From Algoriphagus sp. NG3 (GTDB taxonomy: Bacteria > Bacteroidota > Bacteroidia > Cytophagales > Cyclobacteriaceae), in the NCBI RefSeq assembly GCF_034119865.1, contig NZ_CP139421.1, positions 4,256,501-4,320,500 of the forward strand: DNA of 64,000 nt, in the 5' to 3' direction. Made by a program: the position numbers and the translations under genes. This document shows positions 18,309-28,139 of this stretch, one piece after another. The notes beneath the pieces were generated by a model that had not been told where the DNA came from, made no database searches, and was given only the letters and a program-made list of their open reading frames with translations. The stretch's first letter is position 1. The number at the start of each line of letters is the position of its first letter.

Positions 18309-18839
18309 TTAAGGAGTACTGAGTTGATAAATATCAGGCAAGTTTCTGCCTAAACCATCGTAATCAAGGCCGTAACCGACCACAAATTTATTGGGAATTT
18401 CAAAACCCACATAATCTATTGCGTAATTAAACTGAAAGGCACTTGGTTTATGAAGGAGTGTAGCAATGGAAATCTTGGCCGGTTTGTATTCAGAAAGTGC
18501 CTTGATTAAATAATCCATGCTGATTCCGGTATCGATTATATCCTCGACAATGAGGATATTTTTACCTTCAATATTTTCTTCCAACCCTAAAACACCCCGT
18601 ACCTTCCCGGTTGATTCTGTACCGGAATAGCTACTTATCTTAATAAAGGAGGTTGTCAGCGGAAGATTAATTTCCCGACAAAGATCCGCCAAAACTATAA
18701 ATGAGCCATTCAGCACCCCCACTACTATTAATTCTTTATCCTTAAAATCCCGGGTCATTTCCTGCCCCAGCTCTCTGAGCCTTTGGGCGATTTCCTCCGC
18801 AGAGAGATATATTTGAAATTCCTTATCTTTAATACGCAT
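18309..18839 (-). CDS. hpt: Hypoxanthine phosphoribosyltransferase
   Basis: Purine salvage enzyme making IMP (and often GMP) from hypoxanthine or guanine and PRPP. The 176-residue protein has the PRPP-binding motif ILIVEDIIDTGIS (residues 95-107), VVGVLNGSFIVLADL (39-53) and the base-binding end VGFEIPNKFVVGYGLDYD. Length is typical. It lies between the peptidase gene (17 bp upstream) and adk (15 bp downstream) and works with adenine deaminase (3.1 kb) in salvage. Confidence 0.95.
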   Translation of the reverse strand: MRIKDKEFQIYLSAEEIAQRLRELGQEMTRDFKDKELIVVGVLNGSFIVLADLCREINLPLTTSFIKISSYSGTESTGKVRGVLGLEENIEGKNILIVEDIIDTGISMDYLIKALSEYKPAKISIATLLHKPSAFQFNYAIDYVGFEIPNKFVVGYGLDYDGLGRNLPDIYQLSTP

Positions 18840-18856
18840 ATCCGCAAGTTTTCAAT

Positions 18857-19765
18857 TTATAGCCTTTCCACCAAATATGGGTAAAGACTCAACATGGCGT
18901 TGAAATCCACCAGAGAGACTTTTTCATCCGGAGTATGCACGTTTTCTTCTGCCGCTCCGATAAAACACCAATCGATGGCGTAAGGTGAAAACTGAACTTC
19001 TCTGCCATCACTCCCGCCGTACTCCTCCACTTCTAACTGATATGGGATCCCGCTTTCGCTTGCAAGCTCAATGATCCGATCCACGAATTTTTTTCTCGGA
19101 ATAAATTTATCCCGGATGGAGATCACTACACCATTATGAAACTGTACCCCTTCTGTAATCCAGGTGATATCTGCTATCAAGGCATGTTTGATAGGCGAAG
19201 TCTCCTGAATAAATCTGAGCAAAAACGGCATACTCCCGCCCCCATGTTCCTCATATGTGGAAAAAACAACCCAACCATCGGTAATTGTTTCACAGAGTTT
19301 CAATGCAGTATAGACGCCTAATCGGTTATCTAGGTAAGCAGCTTGGATAAATTCATCGTCAATTCTGATGTTCTGCGCGAAGGACAAGCGGGTTCCGGGA
19401 TCTATTCCTCTGGGAAAATCATGAGAAATCTCATTTTCATCACCTTTTAATTTACAATTAATCTCTCCCAAAGAATCCCTACCAACTAATTTGGTGCCTT
19501 CAATTATCTCAGGGCCGCCTACGCTAACCAACTGATTATTATACCTTGACATAAACCCAACAGTATCTATATGGGCAAATACTGCGGTTCTTGGACTACC
19601 AAATTTCAACAGAATACAATCATGAAAATCTTCACCAGAATACACTTCAGGTAAAACATTCCAAAAATTCTTTCGTTGGTCTATATATTGCAAAAGGAAT
19701 TCTGACGTTTTAGACTCGTCACCTGAAACACTGAATTCATTAAGGATTTCGAACAAAAATTTCAT
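18857..19765 (-). CDS. M42/M28-type zinc aminopeptidase
   Basis: A 302-residue metallopeptidase of the M42/M28 clan (MH). Likely zinc ligands are in order: His65 in FAHIDTVG, Asp146 in AAYLDNRLG, catalytic Glu172 and ligand Glu173 in YEEHGGG, Asp199 in ADI and His277 in ENVHTPDE. There is no signal peptide, so it is probably cytoplasmic and trims peptides. It is a little shorter than typical M42 enzymes (about 340-360), with a compact inserted domain at 80-140. It starts upstream of hpt on the same strand, divergent from the OmpA gene. Confidence 0.85.
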   Translation of the reverse strand: MKFLFEILNEFSVSGDESKTSEFLLQYIDQRKNFWNVLPEVYSGEDFHDCILLKFGSPRTAVFAHIDTVGFMSRYNNQLVSVGGPEIIEGTKLVGRDSLGEINCKLKGDENEISHDFPRGIDPGTRLSFAQNIRIDDEFIQAAYLDNRLGVYTALKLCETITDGWVVFSTYEEHGGGSMPFLLRFIQETSPIKHALIADITWITEGVQFHNGVVISIRDKFIPRKKFVDRIIELASESGIPYQLEVEEYGGSDGREVQFSPYAIDWCFIGAAEENVHTPDEKVSLVDFNAMLSLYPYLVERL

Positions 19766-19860
19766 TTTGGCATAAATTATGTTAATATTTCATTATCAAA
19801 TTTGAAAAAAGTCGAGAATTATTTTTTACTCAGAATTGGGTTTTAAATATTTCAGCTAGA

Positions 19861-19890
19861 TTTGTAGTAAATTAAAAGTTTATAAATTTG
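19861..19890 (+). promoter_or_regulatory. Putative promoter of the OmpA-family gene
   Basis: TTTG at 19861-19864, an 18-base spacer and TAAATTTG at 19883-19890 match the Bacteroidota -33/-7 promoter. Transcription would start near 19897, giving a leader of about 40 bases, AT-rich and without a Shine-Dalgarno site, as usual for highly expressed genes in this phylum. Confidence 0.6.
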
Positions 19891-19936
19891 TATTCACATC
19901 AATCAACACTTAAAATTTGAACAAAAATTTTTTGTT

Positions 19937-21220
19937 ATGAAAAAACTAATACTATCAACAATTATGGCAGGCGCTCTTGCAATAGGAGCAAATGCACAGG
20001 ACTACGACAAGTTCTCCTTAGAAGTGGGCGGTGGCTTTAACAAACCAATGGCTCCTTTAACTCCAGGATATCTGTCTCCTACATTAAATCTTGGCCATGT
20101 AGAAGTTGGCGCAAGATACATGTTCAACGAAAAATTCGGGGTAAAACTGGATTATGGCTTTGGCTCTACAAAAGAATCCGGTAAGGATGATGCTGTCACA
20201 GGCACTTTTGATACCAAATACTACAGGTTGAACCTTCAAATGGTTTCGAACCTCGGTAGAATCATGAACTTCGAATCATTCTCGAGATCTCTAGGTCTAT
20301 TGGGTCATTTCGGCGCAGGTATCGGTAACGTAAGGCCTCAAGAAAATATTCACAGTGATTTCACTGATGATGTTTACAACTTCATTGTAGGTCTTTCTCC
20401 ACAATTAAAACTTGGTAAGAGTGTTGCGTTGGTAGGTGATATCAGTACAATCATCAATGGACGTCAGTCTGTGGCATGGGATGGTGCTTCTGCAATCGGA
20501 CCAAACGACCAAGGGTACTATGGTGCCAACAGTGTGTGGTGGACTGGATCACTTGGACTTCAGTTCTACCTTGGCAAAAATGAAGAGCATGCTGACTGGT
20601 ACATTGCTGCCGACAAATATGCTACCAAAGAGGAACTGGCTACTCAGATCAACGGTATCAAAGATATGTTGAAGGATTCTGATGGCGACGGTGTTCCTGA
20701 TTACTTGGACAAAGAGCCTAACACCCCAGCTGGAGCAAGAGTAGATTCTCATGGTAATACAATGGATTCAGACGGTGATGGCACTCCTGATCACATGGAT
20801 AAGTGTCCATTCCTTCCTGGCCCAGCTTCCACGAATGGTTGCCCGGTAGAGGAAGTAAAAGAGGAGGTTGACTTCTTCAAGAAAGCTATCAACGATGGTT
20901 ATGTAAATGTTTACTACGCATTTGATAGCTCTAAGCCACTTGGATACTCTACTAGCGCAGCTAGCTATGTTTCTAACTTCCTTAAGAAGAATCCAGGAGT
21001 TAGTGTTGAAATTAAAGGATATGCCGATGAATTAGGCCCTGAAGATTACAACATGAAATTGTCTGAAAGAAGAGCAAAAGCTGTTTATGACATCTTAGTA
21101 GCTTCAGGTGTTGACGCTTCTAGACTTTCTTTCAAAGGCTATGGCGAAGACACTAGTGTAGACAAATCGTCTGCAGATGCTAGACAAATGGCAAGAAGAG
21201 CTAGCTTCGAAGTGAAGTAA
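19937..21220 (+). CDS. OmpA-family outer-membrane protein with TSP3 repeats
   Basis: A 427-residue abundant-type OM protein. It has a signal peptide (MKKLILSTIMAGALAIGANA, cut before QDYDK), an N-terminal beta-barrel-like region (about 22-215, ending in LGLQFYLGKNEE), two calcium-binding thrombospondin type-3 repeats (DSDGDGVPDYLDKEP, DSDGDGTPDHMDKCP) and a C-terminal OmpA peptidoglycan-binding domain (about 320-427, YADELGPEDYNMKLSERRA). It anchors the outer membrane to the wall. The gene is flanked by a good promoter match and a strong terminator, so it is a single-gene unit. Codon use is smooth, fitting high expression. Confidence 0.93.
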   Translation: MKKLILSTIMAGALAIGANAQDYDKFSLEVGGGFNKPMAPLTPGYLSPTLNLGHVEVGARYMFNEKFGVKLDYGFGSTKESGKDDAVTGTFDTKYYRLNLQMVSNLGRIMNFESFSRSLGLLGHFGAGIGNVRPQENIHSDFTDDVYNFIVGLSPQLKLGKSVALVGDISTIINGRQSVAWDGASAIGPNDQGYYGANSVWWTGSLGLQFYLGKNEEHADWYIAADKYATKEELATQINGIKDMLKDSDGDGVPDYLDKEPNTPAGARVDSHGNTMDSDGDGTPDHMDKCPFLPGPASTNGCPVEEVKEEVDFFKKAINDGYVNVYYAFDSSKPLGYSTSAASYVSNFLKKNPGVSVEIKGYADELGPEDYNMKLSERRAKAVYDILVASGVDASRLSFKGYGEDTSVDKSSADARQMARRASFEVK

Positions 21221-21244
21221 TCAGCACTCAATCATAAAAGTACT

Positions 21245-21272
21245 AGAGCCCGATATTTTATCGGGCTCTTTT
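21245..21272 (+). terminator. Strong terminator after the OmpA gene
   Basis: Perfect 11-bp stem AGAGCCCGATA / TATCGGGCTCT with a 3-base loop, followed by TTT, 24 bases after the stop codon. Confidence 0.9.
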
Positions 21273-21615
21273 CGTATATGCCCTTTTCAGATAAAATTGA
21301 ACAAACCTATGGGAGATAGACATGTATCCAAGTGCCATGATCTGGGGAATGAATATTATCTACGCCAAACTCCACAGTCAGCCAACCATTTTTTGAGTAA
21401 TAAAAACTATCCTTAAATCAATATTTATAGCAAAGCTGGAATCCCGAGGATTTGACTTTGTGGAGAAGGTGTTCACTCAATACCCTACATCCCTCTAATT
21501 TCAGTAAAAATAAAGTTGCTAGCGAATAATTACCTGATTGTAATTCCAGTTACATTTGGTTGCATTTCCAAATAGTCTATTTGAAATCCAGCGTAATCCT
21601 TTTTGGCACTTAATT
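21273..21615. other. Intergenic stretch before the exchanger gene
   Basis: About 340 bp with no ORF I trust, no hairpin after the terminator and no repeat. The only signal seen is TACATTTG at 21551-21558, a -7-like box that would place transcription start near 21565 and favours the ATG at 21616 over the TTG at 21556. Confidence 0.5.
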
Positions 21616-22572
21616 ATGATCTTAGCGATTTCTCTTCTGATTGCAGGTTTACTGCTTCTAGTAAAAGGTGCTGATTGGCTGGTCGATGGAGCCTCAGTTT
21701 TGGCAAAAAAACACCGCATTTCCGACTTAGCTATAGGATTGACCATAGTTGCTTTTGGGACATCTGCTCCGGAACTTGTCGTCAACTCAGTAGCATCTTT
21801 CGGGAATTACCCCGATATAGTTTTTGGGAACGTCATAGGCTCCAACAACTTCAATCTTTTTATTATACTTGGCATAGCTGGTCTGATCACTCCATTGTCA
21901 GTTCAGTCAAGTTCAGTATGGAAGGAAATCCCATTTTCCTTTATGGCGGTACTTATTCTGCTGTTCTTAGCAAACAACTTTTCCAGTAATACCCTACCTA
22001 TACTTTCTTCACTAGATGGCATTATTCTTTTGGTATTTTTTGGAGTCTTTTTATATTATGTTTTCACCCAGCTGAAATCTGAGCCTAACCCAGCTACAGA
22101 GACGCAGAAGAACTACTCCAATCTGAAGATTTGGGGACTAATTCTCGCTGGATTGGCAGGATTAGTAATCGGTGGAAAACTAGTTGTGGATAATGCTGTG
22201 GAGATGGCCCAGGCTCTCGGAGTCAGTGAAAAAATAATCGGACTCACCATTGTAGCGGCAGGCACCTCACTTCCAGAACTTGCAACCTCGGTGGTAGCTT
22301 CAATGAAGAAGAACAATGATATTGCCATAGGTAATATTATTGGGTCTAATATTTTCAACATATTCTTGATCCTAGGAGTAAGCTCCTTGATTAATCCATT
22401 GGATTACTCGGTAGCCTTCAATACGGATCTTTATATCCTTGGCGCTGGAACACTTTTCTTGTTTTTGGCAATGTTTACCGGAAAAAGAAAAAGACTAGAT
22501 CGCTGGGAAGCAGCTATTTTATTGCTGGTTTATGTTGGGTACACGGTGTATTTGATAAGTGGAGAGATTTAG
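21616..22572 (+). CDS. Na+/Ca2+ exchanger family protein (CaCA, YrbG-like)
   Basis: A 318-residue inner-membrane cation antiporter from ATG 21616. The two inverted alpha-repeats that form the ion site are present: GTSAPELVVNSVAS (near residue 53) and GTSLPELATSVVAS (near 215), each followed by a GNVIGSN/GNIIGSN motif. About ten hydrophobic segments cover the protein. A longer frame begins at TTG 21556, but the ATG gives the classic exchanger N-terminus (MILAISLLIAGLLLLVKGAD). The direction of Ca2+ or Na+ movement is inferred from the family. No obvious operon partner. Confidence 0.93.
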   Translation: MILAISLLIAGLLLLVKGADWLVDGASVLAKKHRISDLAIGLTIVAFGTSAPELVVNSVASFGNYPDIVFGNVIGSNNFNLFIILGIAGLITPLSVQSSSVWKEIPFSFMAVLILLFLANNFSSNTLPILSSLDGIILLVFFGVFLYYVFTQLKSEPNPATETQKNYSNLKIWGLILAGLAGLVIGGKLVVDNAVEMAQALGVSEKIIGLTIVAAGTSLPELATSVVASMKKNNDIAIGNIIGSNIFNIFLILGVSSLINPLDYSVAFNTDLYILGAGTLFLFLAMFTGKRKRLDRWEAAILLLVYVGYTVYLISGEI

Positions 22573-22917
22573 AGTTCCATAGATATCCGCATATTTGGTT
22601 GATTATAAAATCAGGATACCCAATACATAGGGTATGCTGAAAAACGCCAGTAATAGATTAAAAGCTATCATTTTGAATGATTAGCCATTATTCATGCAAG
22701 CGATTTTTTCAGCAGACCTTACATATGGTTTTCTCTGGAAAAGAGGTAAGCTTTTCTGTTTCCTTATCATTTCCATCCAACTTATCCTCACAAATCCACC
22801 TTTGATCATTTTTTGACTGAATTTTCAGAAAAATCAAAATATCTTTCCGGGATTCTTAACCTTAGCCTCTTATGCTATGGGTTAAATCATATATACCCCA
22901 AACCTAACCAGACTCTG
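22573..22917. other. Intergenic stretch before the TonB-dependent receptor gene
   Basis: About 345 bp. The receptor frame can be extended to TTG 22813, but that would put 35 residues ahead of the signal peptide. GCTGAAAAA (about 22635) and TTTTTTCAGC (about 22706) are a short, widely spaced inverted repeat of doubtful meaning. I see no terminator, RNA gene or clear promoter. Confidence 0.4.
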
Positions 22918-25317
22918 ATGTCTATTGCATTCCCAAATCTTTACGTTAAGATTTCCCTAAACATTATTCTGAGTCTGACTATAAGCCTCCCCTTACTATC
23001 TCAGCAAAACCAGAAAGGCAATGTCTATGGCACTATCCTCGAAGACGGGTCAAATACGCCTCTACCCTTTGCTTCAATTGGTATTTTCACTGAATCTGAC
23101 AGCCTTATTGCCGGTGGTCTTTCAGATGACAACGGGGCCTTTGAGGTGCAAGTACCGCCCGGGGAATTCTATGCTTTGATTGAATTTATGGGATATGAGC
23201 CTTTCAAATCTGACCTGTTGACAATTTCCAAAGGGGCTCCTTCCCGGGATTTAGGGTCAGTATTTATGAAAATCTCAGCTGAGAATCTGGATGAAGTCGT
23301 GGTTCAGGGTGAAAAAACAATCATGGAACTCTCCCTGGACAAACGAATATTTAATGTAGGTAAAGATCTGGCGAATGCTGGAGGAAATGCCAGTGATATA
23401 CTGATGAACCTCCCCTCAATAGCGGTAGATACCGAAGGAAATGTACGGCTAAGAGGATCTGACAATGTCCGGATTTTGATTGACGGAAAACCTTCAGGCT
23501 TAGTAAGTTTTAAAGGCAGTGCTGGCCTCCGCCAGCTTCCAGCAAATATGATCGAGAAAGTGGAAGTCATCACGAATCCTTCTGCACGGTATGAAGCAGA
23601 AGGTATGGCGGGTGTGATAAACATTATATTGAAAAAAGATAATAATCAAGGATTTAACGGCTCATTCGAACTGGTTGGGGGAACTCCTACAAATCTTGGA
23701 TTTACAGCGAATTTGAATTACCGCCACAAGCGCATCAATTGGTTTATCAATTACGGCCTTACTTACAGGCATTCTCCCAATGTGGGGGAGCTCTATCAGG
23801 AAACCTATGGCAGCGACACTACTTTTATCCTAAATCAAAATAGCGAAGGAGTGGTCAAAAGTATGAATAACAATATACGCGGGGGACTAGACTATTATTT
23901 CAGCGAAAACAGCATCCTGACTTTATCCTATTTGTGGAGGAGATCTGACGCACATAGAAATACAGACATCCGATACGAAGATTCTTGGAACTCAATCAAT
24001 AACCTTCAGAGCTATACCTTGAGAAATCAGGATGAAACAGAAGAAGAACCCAATTCTGAAATCTCCATGAATTACAAGAAGAGTTTCGGACGCAAAGGGC
24101 ATGAACTGACAGGAACCTTGACTTATTTGAATTACTGGGAAAATTCGGATCAGGTTTTTACACAGAATTCTTTTACTCCTGAAGGGAAACCCATAGCAGG
24201 TTCTTCAGTGGTGCAAACGTCATTAAACGACGAATACGAAAATCAATATCTGGCCATGCTGGATTATGTAAAGCCCTTTGCAAAAGAGGGGAAATTAGAA
24301 GCTGGTTTCCGTACGAGTTTCCGGGAAATGAAAAATGACTATCTCGTAGAGCAAGAAGACGAAAATGGTGATTTTGAACCTATTCCTGGCTTGGACAATA
24401 TCTTCCTTTACGATGAAAACATCCTTGCGGCTTACAGTATTCTGGGAAACACCACAAATAAATGGAGTTACCAAGGAGGCCTCAGGGTAGAATATACAGA
24501 TGTGAAAACTACCCTCGAAGAAACTAATGAGGAGAACCCAAGAAAATACACCAATCTTTTTCCTAGCGCTCATTTAACTTATAACCTTACACAGGAAAAT
24601 GCCTTTCAGATCAGTTATAGTCGCCGGATAAGACGTCCGGTTTATAATGATCTAAGTCCCTATGTCACACTTTCGGACTCAAGAAACTTTTTCAGTGGTA
24701 ACCCCGATTTAAATCCGGAATATACCAATGCTTTTGAAATAGGACATATCAAATATTTTGACCGGGGTACATTATTCACAACAGTGTATTATAGAAGCAC
24801 CGACGATAAAATCGAAAGGCTGCGCTCAGTCGATTCAGATGGGAATTCCACTACACTACCTTATAATCTGAATGGAGAGAACTCATTCGGAGTAGAGCTT
24901 AGCAGTGATTATCAACTGTACGATTGGTGGAAATTGGATTTTAATGCCAACTTTTTTCATGCGGACATAGATGGGACCAATATACAGAATGGATACGAGA
25001 CCAAAACGTACTCCTGGCTTTTCCGGCAGACTTCTAGATTCACTGTCGCAAGCGGATTGGATATTCAGGTTCGTGCAAATTATGATGCTAGGCAAAAAAC
25101 CGTGCAGGGAGTCCGAAAAGGCATTTTCTTTATGGATCTTTCTGCCAGCAAAAGCGTGCTACAGGACAGAGGAACTTTAGTGTTCAATGCTACAGATATC
25201 TTTAATACAAGAAGAAACAGATTTATAAGCGAAGGAGAGAATTTCTATACCTTAGGTGATTCCCAATATCAGCGACGTCAGCTTATACTGACTTTGAGCT
25301 ATAGACTAAAACAATAA
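22918..25317 (+). CDS. TonB-dependent receptor-like OM beta-barrel protein
   Basis: A 799-residue outer-membrane protein from ATG 22918, chosen because it begins the signal peptide directly (ISLNIILSLTISLPLLSQQ). Domains in order: carboxypeptidase-regulatory-like domain (about 30-115, GNVYGTILEDGSNTPLPFAS), plug domain (about 120-230, DILMNLPSIAVDTEGNVRLRG, NVRILIDGKPSG, IEKVEVITNPSARYEAEGMA), and a 20-plus-strand barrel of the 'outer membrane protein beta-barrel family' type, ending LILTLSYRLKQ. There is no SusD partner, so glycan import of the SusCD kind is not implied; such proteins may take up peptides or siderophores. It ends at a terminator, and the next gene is a DPP-IV peptidase. Confidence 0.9.
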   Translation: MSIAFPNLYVKISLNIILSLTISLPLLSQQNQKGNVYGTILEDGSNTPLPFASIGIFTESDSLIAGGLSDDNGAFEVQVPPGEFYALIEFMGYEPFKSDLLTISKGAPSRDLGSVFMKISAENLDEVVVQGEKTIMELSLDKRIFNVGKDLANAGGNASDILMNLPSIAVDTEGNVRLRGSDNVRILIDGKPSGLVSFKGSAGLRQLPANMIEKVEVITNPSARYEAEGMAGVINIILKKDNNQGFNGSFELVGGTPTNLGFTANLNYRHKRINWFINYGLTYRHSPNVGELYQETYGSDTTFILNQNSEGVVKSMNNNIRGGLDYYFSENSILTLSYLWRRSDAHRNTDIRYEDSWNSINNLQSYTLRNQDETEEEPNSEISMNYKKSFGRKGHELTGTLTYLNYWENSDQVFTQNSFTPEGKPIAGSSVVQTSLNDEYENQYLAMLDYVKPFAKEGKLEAGFRTSFREMKNDYLVEQEDENGDFEPIPGLDNIFLYDENILAAYSILGNTTNKWSYQGGLRVEYTDVKTTLEETNEENPRKYTNLFPSAHLTYNLTQENAFQISYSRRIRRPVYNDLSPYVTLSDSRNFFSGNPDLNPEYTNAFEIGHIKYFDRGTLFTTVYYRSTDDKIERLRSVDSDGNSTTLPYNLNGENSFGVELSSDYQLYDWWKLDFNANFFHADIDGTNIQNGYETKTYSWLFRQTSRFTVASGLDIQVRANYDARQKTVQGVRKGIFFMDLSASKSVLQDRGTLVFNATDIFNTRRNRFISEGENFYTLGDSQYQRRQLILTLSYRLKQ

Positions 25318-25334
25318 TGCTTTAATCAAGCTTC

Positions 25335-25361
25335 AAAAACAGGTCAAATTGACCTGTTTTT
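25335..25361 (+). terminator. Terminator after the TonB-dependent receptor gene
   Basis: AAAAACAGGTC / GACCTGTTTTT, 11-bp stem, 5-base loop, T-run within and after the stem, 18 bases after the stop. Confidence 0.85.
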
Positions 25362-25403
25362 CTTTTGTATTGACCTCTAATAAAAAGTCTTGGGATATTC
25401 CCT

Positions 25404-25411
25404 TATTTTTG
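25404..25411 (+). promoter_or_regulatory. Putative -7 box for the DPP-IV gene
   Basis: TATTTTTG matches TAnnTTTG, 27 bases before the ATG at 25439. The nearest TTG upstream is too close for a standard -33 box. Confidence 0.3.
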
Positions 25412-25438
25412 AAGACTTCAGTTTAAACCCAATAGTTC

Positions 25439-27673
25439 ATGCGTTATCCTATCCAAATTCTTTCTATAATTTTTCTTTTCTCTATAGTCAGAAGTTCCGT
25501 TTTTGCCCAGCAAAAGGATCTTTTAACCTTAGAGCAGATCTACACTTCCAATGAATTCCGTCAGGAAAGACTACAGCCTATCCAGTGGATAGAAAATGGG
25601 GCCGCCTACGTCACCGTGGAAAATGGAAATGAGCTGGCAAGATGGGATAGCAAAAGTTTAGAGAAAAGCATTTTCATGCCTGGATCGGCTTTGCAAAGCA
25701 ATGGACAGCACATCCAAATCGAATCCTTCAGTCTTTCTGATGATGGCTCAAAAGTATTGATTTTCACCAATTCAAGTAGAGTTTGGAGATCCAATACCAA
25801 AGGAGACTACTATGTTTACGACCTGGAAAGTAAAAACTTGAAGCAATTGGGAAAGGGCTTTCAACCTTCTTCCCTGATGTTTGCAAAGTTCTCAGCAGAC
25901 AACTCAAAAGTCGCTTACGTGCATAAATTCAATTTGTACATAGAGGACTTCGAAACTGGAACAGTCTCCCAATTGACTACCGATGGGACGGATAAAATCA
26001 TCAATGGCACTTTTGACTGGGCTTACGAAGAGGAATTTGGAAAGCGGGATGGATTTGCTTGGAGTCCTGATGCGGAACACATCGCTTTTTGGCAGATCGA
26101 CGCTTCGAAGATTGGCACTTTCTACATGATCAACAATACTGATTCGGTTTACTCCAAACCAATTCCATTACAATATCCAAAAGTTGGCGATGAGCCGGCA
26201 GGAGCCAAAATCGGACTTATAGATATGGCTTCGCAAAAAACTAAGTGGATTCCCATCCCAGGTGGAGAAAAGGAGAATTATCTGCCTGGCATGCAGTGGA
26301 TCAATGAAGATATGCTTCTGATCCAGCAGATGAACCGCAAGCAAAATGAATTAACTATCTGGACTTACAAGCCATCGAGTGAGGTTTTGAAAAAGATTTA
26401 TGTGGAGACTGAAGAAACCTGGGTGGATCTGGCTTACCCGGATTTGTCACGCTACGGCTGGAGCGATAATAGTTTACCGCTTGTAGATGATGGCAAAGCT
26501 TTTCTCCGCATGACCGAAAATGATGGCTGGAGGCATATTTATAAGGTTGAAATCGCCACCGGAAATAACACATTGATTACCCCCGGAGAATTTGATGTGG
26601 CCTCTTTCGGAGGACTTTCGGAAAAGGAAGTTTTCTTTATTGCTTCGCCGGACAATGCTACCCAGCGCTACCTGTATGCGACTGATTTGGCAGGAAAAGG
26701 AAAGCTGAGACGAGTAACTCCGGAGGCTTTCGAAGGAGTCAATACCTACGATATTGCTCCAAACGGGCAAATAGCTATTCATAATCATCAAAGCACAACT
26801 GAGCCATTGACGACAAGACTGGTTTCCCTACAGAAACACGAAACAGTAAAAATGTTGGTCGAAAACGAAGCCTACAAAGCCAAATTAGCTTCCCTCAAAA
26901 CTCCGGACATCAAATTCACGACAGTGACCACTTCCGAAGGAGTGACTATGGATGCACGGGTAATTTACCCGGTTGATTTCGATGAGTCGAAAAAATATCC
27001 GGTACTATTCCATGTATATGGGGAGCCTTGGAGCACCGTAGCTACGGATACGCAAGTCGGGCTTTATAATATCATGCTTGCGCAAAAAGGTTATTTCATT
27101 ATAGACATGGATAATCGGGGCACACCAACTTTGAAAGGGAGCGATTGGAGAAAAAGCATTTATCGGAAGGTTGGTGTAATCAACGCCCAAGATCAGGGTC
27201 TCGCCGCCAAAGAATTATTAAAACTTCCCTATTTGGATGAAAGCCGAGTCGCAGTTTGGGGATGGAGCGGAGGCGGGTCCATGACGCTAAACCTGATGTT
27301 CAAATTCCCTGAAGTTTATCAAACCGGCATGTCTGTAGCTGCCGTTTCGAATCAATTAATCTATGATAATATTTACCAAGAACGATACATGGGACTGCCA
27401 CAGGAAAACATGGAGGATTTTGTCAGAGGATCGCCCATTACCTATGCTAAAAACCTAGAAGGCAATCTATTGATCGTACATGGTACAGGAGATGACAATG
27501 TACATTATCAAGGCGCAGAGATGCTGATGAACGAGCTGATCCGGCACAACAAGCAATTCCAGATGATGCCTTATCCTAATCGTTCCCATGGTATCTATGA
27601 AGGTGCGGGGACAAGTCTTCATTTGTATACCTTACTGACGAATTACCTGATGAATCATACGCCAGTGAATTAG
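25439..27673 (+). CDS. Dipeptidyl-peptidase IV family serine peptidase (S9B)
   Basis: A 744-residue exported peptidase removing X-Pro or X-Ala dipeptides from peptide N-termini. It has a signal peptide (MRYPIQILSIIFLFSIVRSSVFAQ), an eight-bladed-propeller-like DPPIV N-terminal domain with the substrate-anchoring double Glu in DWAYEEEF, and a C-terminal alpha/beta hydrolase domain. The catalytic residues are Ser610 in GWSGGGS, an Asp in HGTGDDNVH and His717 in RSHGIYEG. Length is normal for the family. It acts in the periplasm and could supply dipeptides. The neighbouring TonB receptor is separated by a terminator, so a shared role is only a guess. Confidence 0.95.
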   Translation: MRYPIQILSIIFLFSIVRSSVFAQQKDLLTLEQIYTSNEFRQERLQPIQWIENGAAYVTVENGNELARWDSKSLEKSIFMPGSALQSNGQHIQIESFSLSDDGSKVLIFTNSSRVWRSNTKGDYYVYDLESKNLKQLGKGFQPSSLMFAKFSADNSKVAYVHKFNLYIEDFETGTVSQLTTDGTDKIINGTFDWAYEEEFGKRDGFAWSPDAEHIAFWQIDASKIGTFYMINNTDSVYSKPIPLQYPKVGDEPAGAKIGLIDMASQKTKWIPIPGGEKENYLPGMQWINEDMLLIQQMNRKQNELTIWTYKPSSEVLKKIYVETEETWVDLAYPDLSRYGWSDNSLPLVDDGKAFLRMTENDGWRHIYKVEIATGNNTLITPGEFDVASFGGLSEKEVFFIASPDNATQRYLYATDLAGKGKLRRVTPEAFEGVNTYDIAPNGQIAIHNHQSTTEPLTTRLVSLQKHETVKMLVENEAYKAKLASLKTPDIKFTTVTTSEGVTMDARVIYPVDFDESKKYPVLFHVYGEPWSTVATDTQVGLYNIMLAQKGYFIIDMDNRGTPTLKGSDWRKSIYRKVGVINAQDQGLAAKELLKLPYLDESRVAVWGWSGGGSMTLNLMFKFPEVYQTGMSVAAVSNQLIYDNIYQERYMGLPQENMEDFVRGSPITYAKNLEGNLLIVHGTGDDNVHYQGAEMLMNELIRHNKQFQMMPYPNRSHGIYEGAGTSLHLYTLLTNYLMNHTPVN

Positions 27674-27736
27674 TAATCAAATAATTAGGATTAATCAACT
27701 ATTTTATCTTTCTTACTACTAAAATTTAGTATAACT

Positions 27737-28138
27737 ATGAAAAATACATTGATTGATTCGCACAAACGTAATTTGAGGAGGATAAATATTGGGATCGTAT
27801 TTGTCTTTTGTTTATTCCTAGGAGGTTTAGTATTTTCTATCTCAAAGCTTACCGCTGCCCCTGACACAGAACAACTCCAACCAGATAAAACTGTAAAGGG
27901 TCTAGTCCTTTCACCGAATAAAAAGCCTATCCCTGGAGCGGTTATCAAAGTCAAAAATGCAACTACTGGAACTGTTGCGGATATTAATGGGAACTTTATG
28001 ATTGACTTGAAGAACTTTGAAGAAGCTAGCGTAACTCTACAAATAGCTATGGTTGGATACGAGTCTAAAGATGTAGTGGTCAACACTAGCAAATTACCTC
28101 GAGATCTTGGCAAGATCACTTTGGAAGAAGAAGAGTAA
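27737..28138 (+). CDS. Membrane-anchored carboxypeptidase-regulatory-like domain protein
   Basis: A 133-residue protein with one N-terminal membrane segment (about 17-37, NIGIVFVFCLFLGGLVFSI) and one carboxypeptidase-regulatory-like beta-sandwich domain (about 50-130): KGLVLSPNKKPIPGAVIKVK, TGTVADINGNFMIDL, VGYESKDVVV. This is the same fold as the N-terminal domain of SusC-like receptors, here on its own. The role is unknown; single copies often sit near TonB systems. A minus-strand ORF of similar length overlaps it but has no recognisable domain. Confidence 0.75.
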   Translation: MKNTLIDSHKRNLRRINIGIVFVFCLFLGGLVFSISKLTAAPDTEQLQPDKTVKGLVLSPNKKPIPGAVIKVKNATTGTVADINGNFMIDLKNFEEASVTLQIAMVGYESKDVVVNTSKLPRDLGKITLEEEE

Positions 28139-28139
28139 C

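Noticed and set aside
25439..27673. Functional unit of TonB receptor plus DPP-IV peptidase
   Set aside because: A strong terminator and a separate -7-like box lie between them, so cotranscription is unlikely.
27691..28119. 142-codon minus-strand ORF
   Set aside because: It is antisense to a plus-strand gene with a clear membrane segment and regulatory-like domain, and shows no domain itself.
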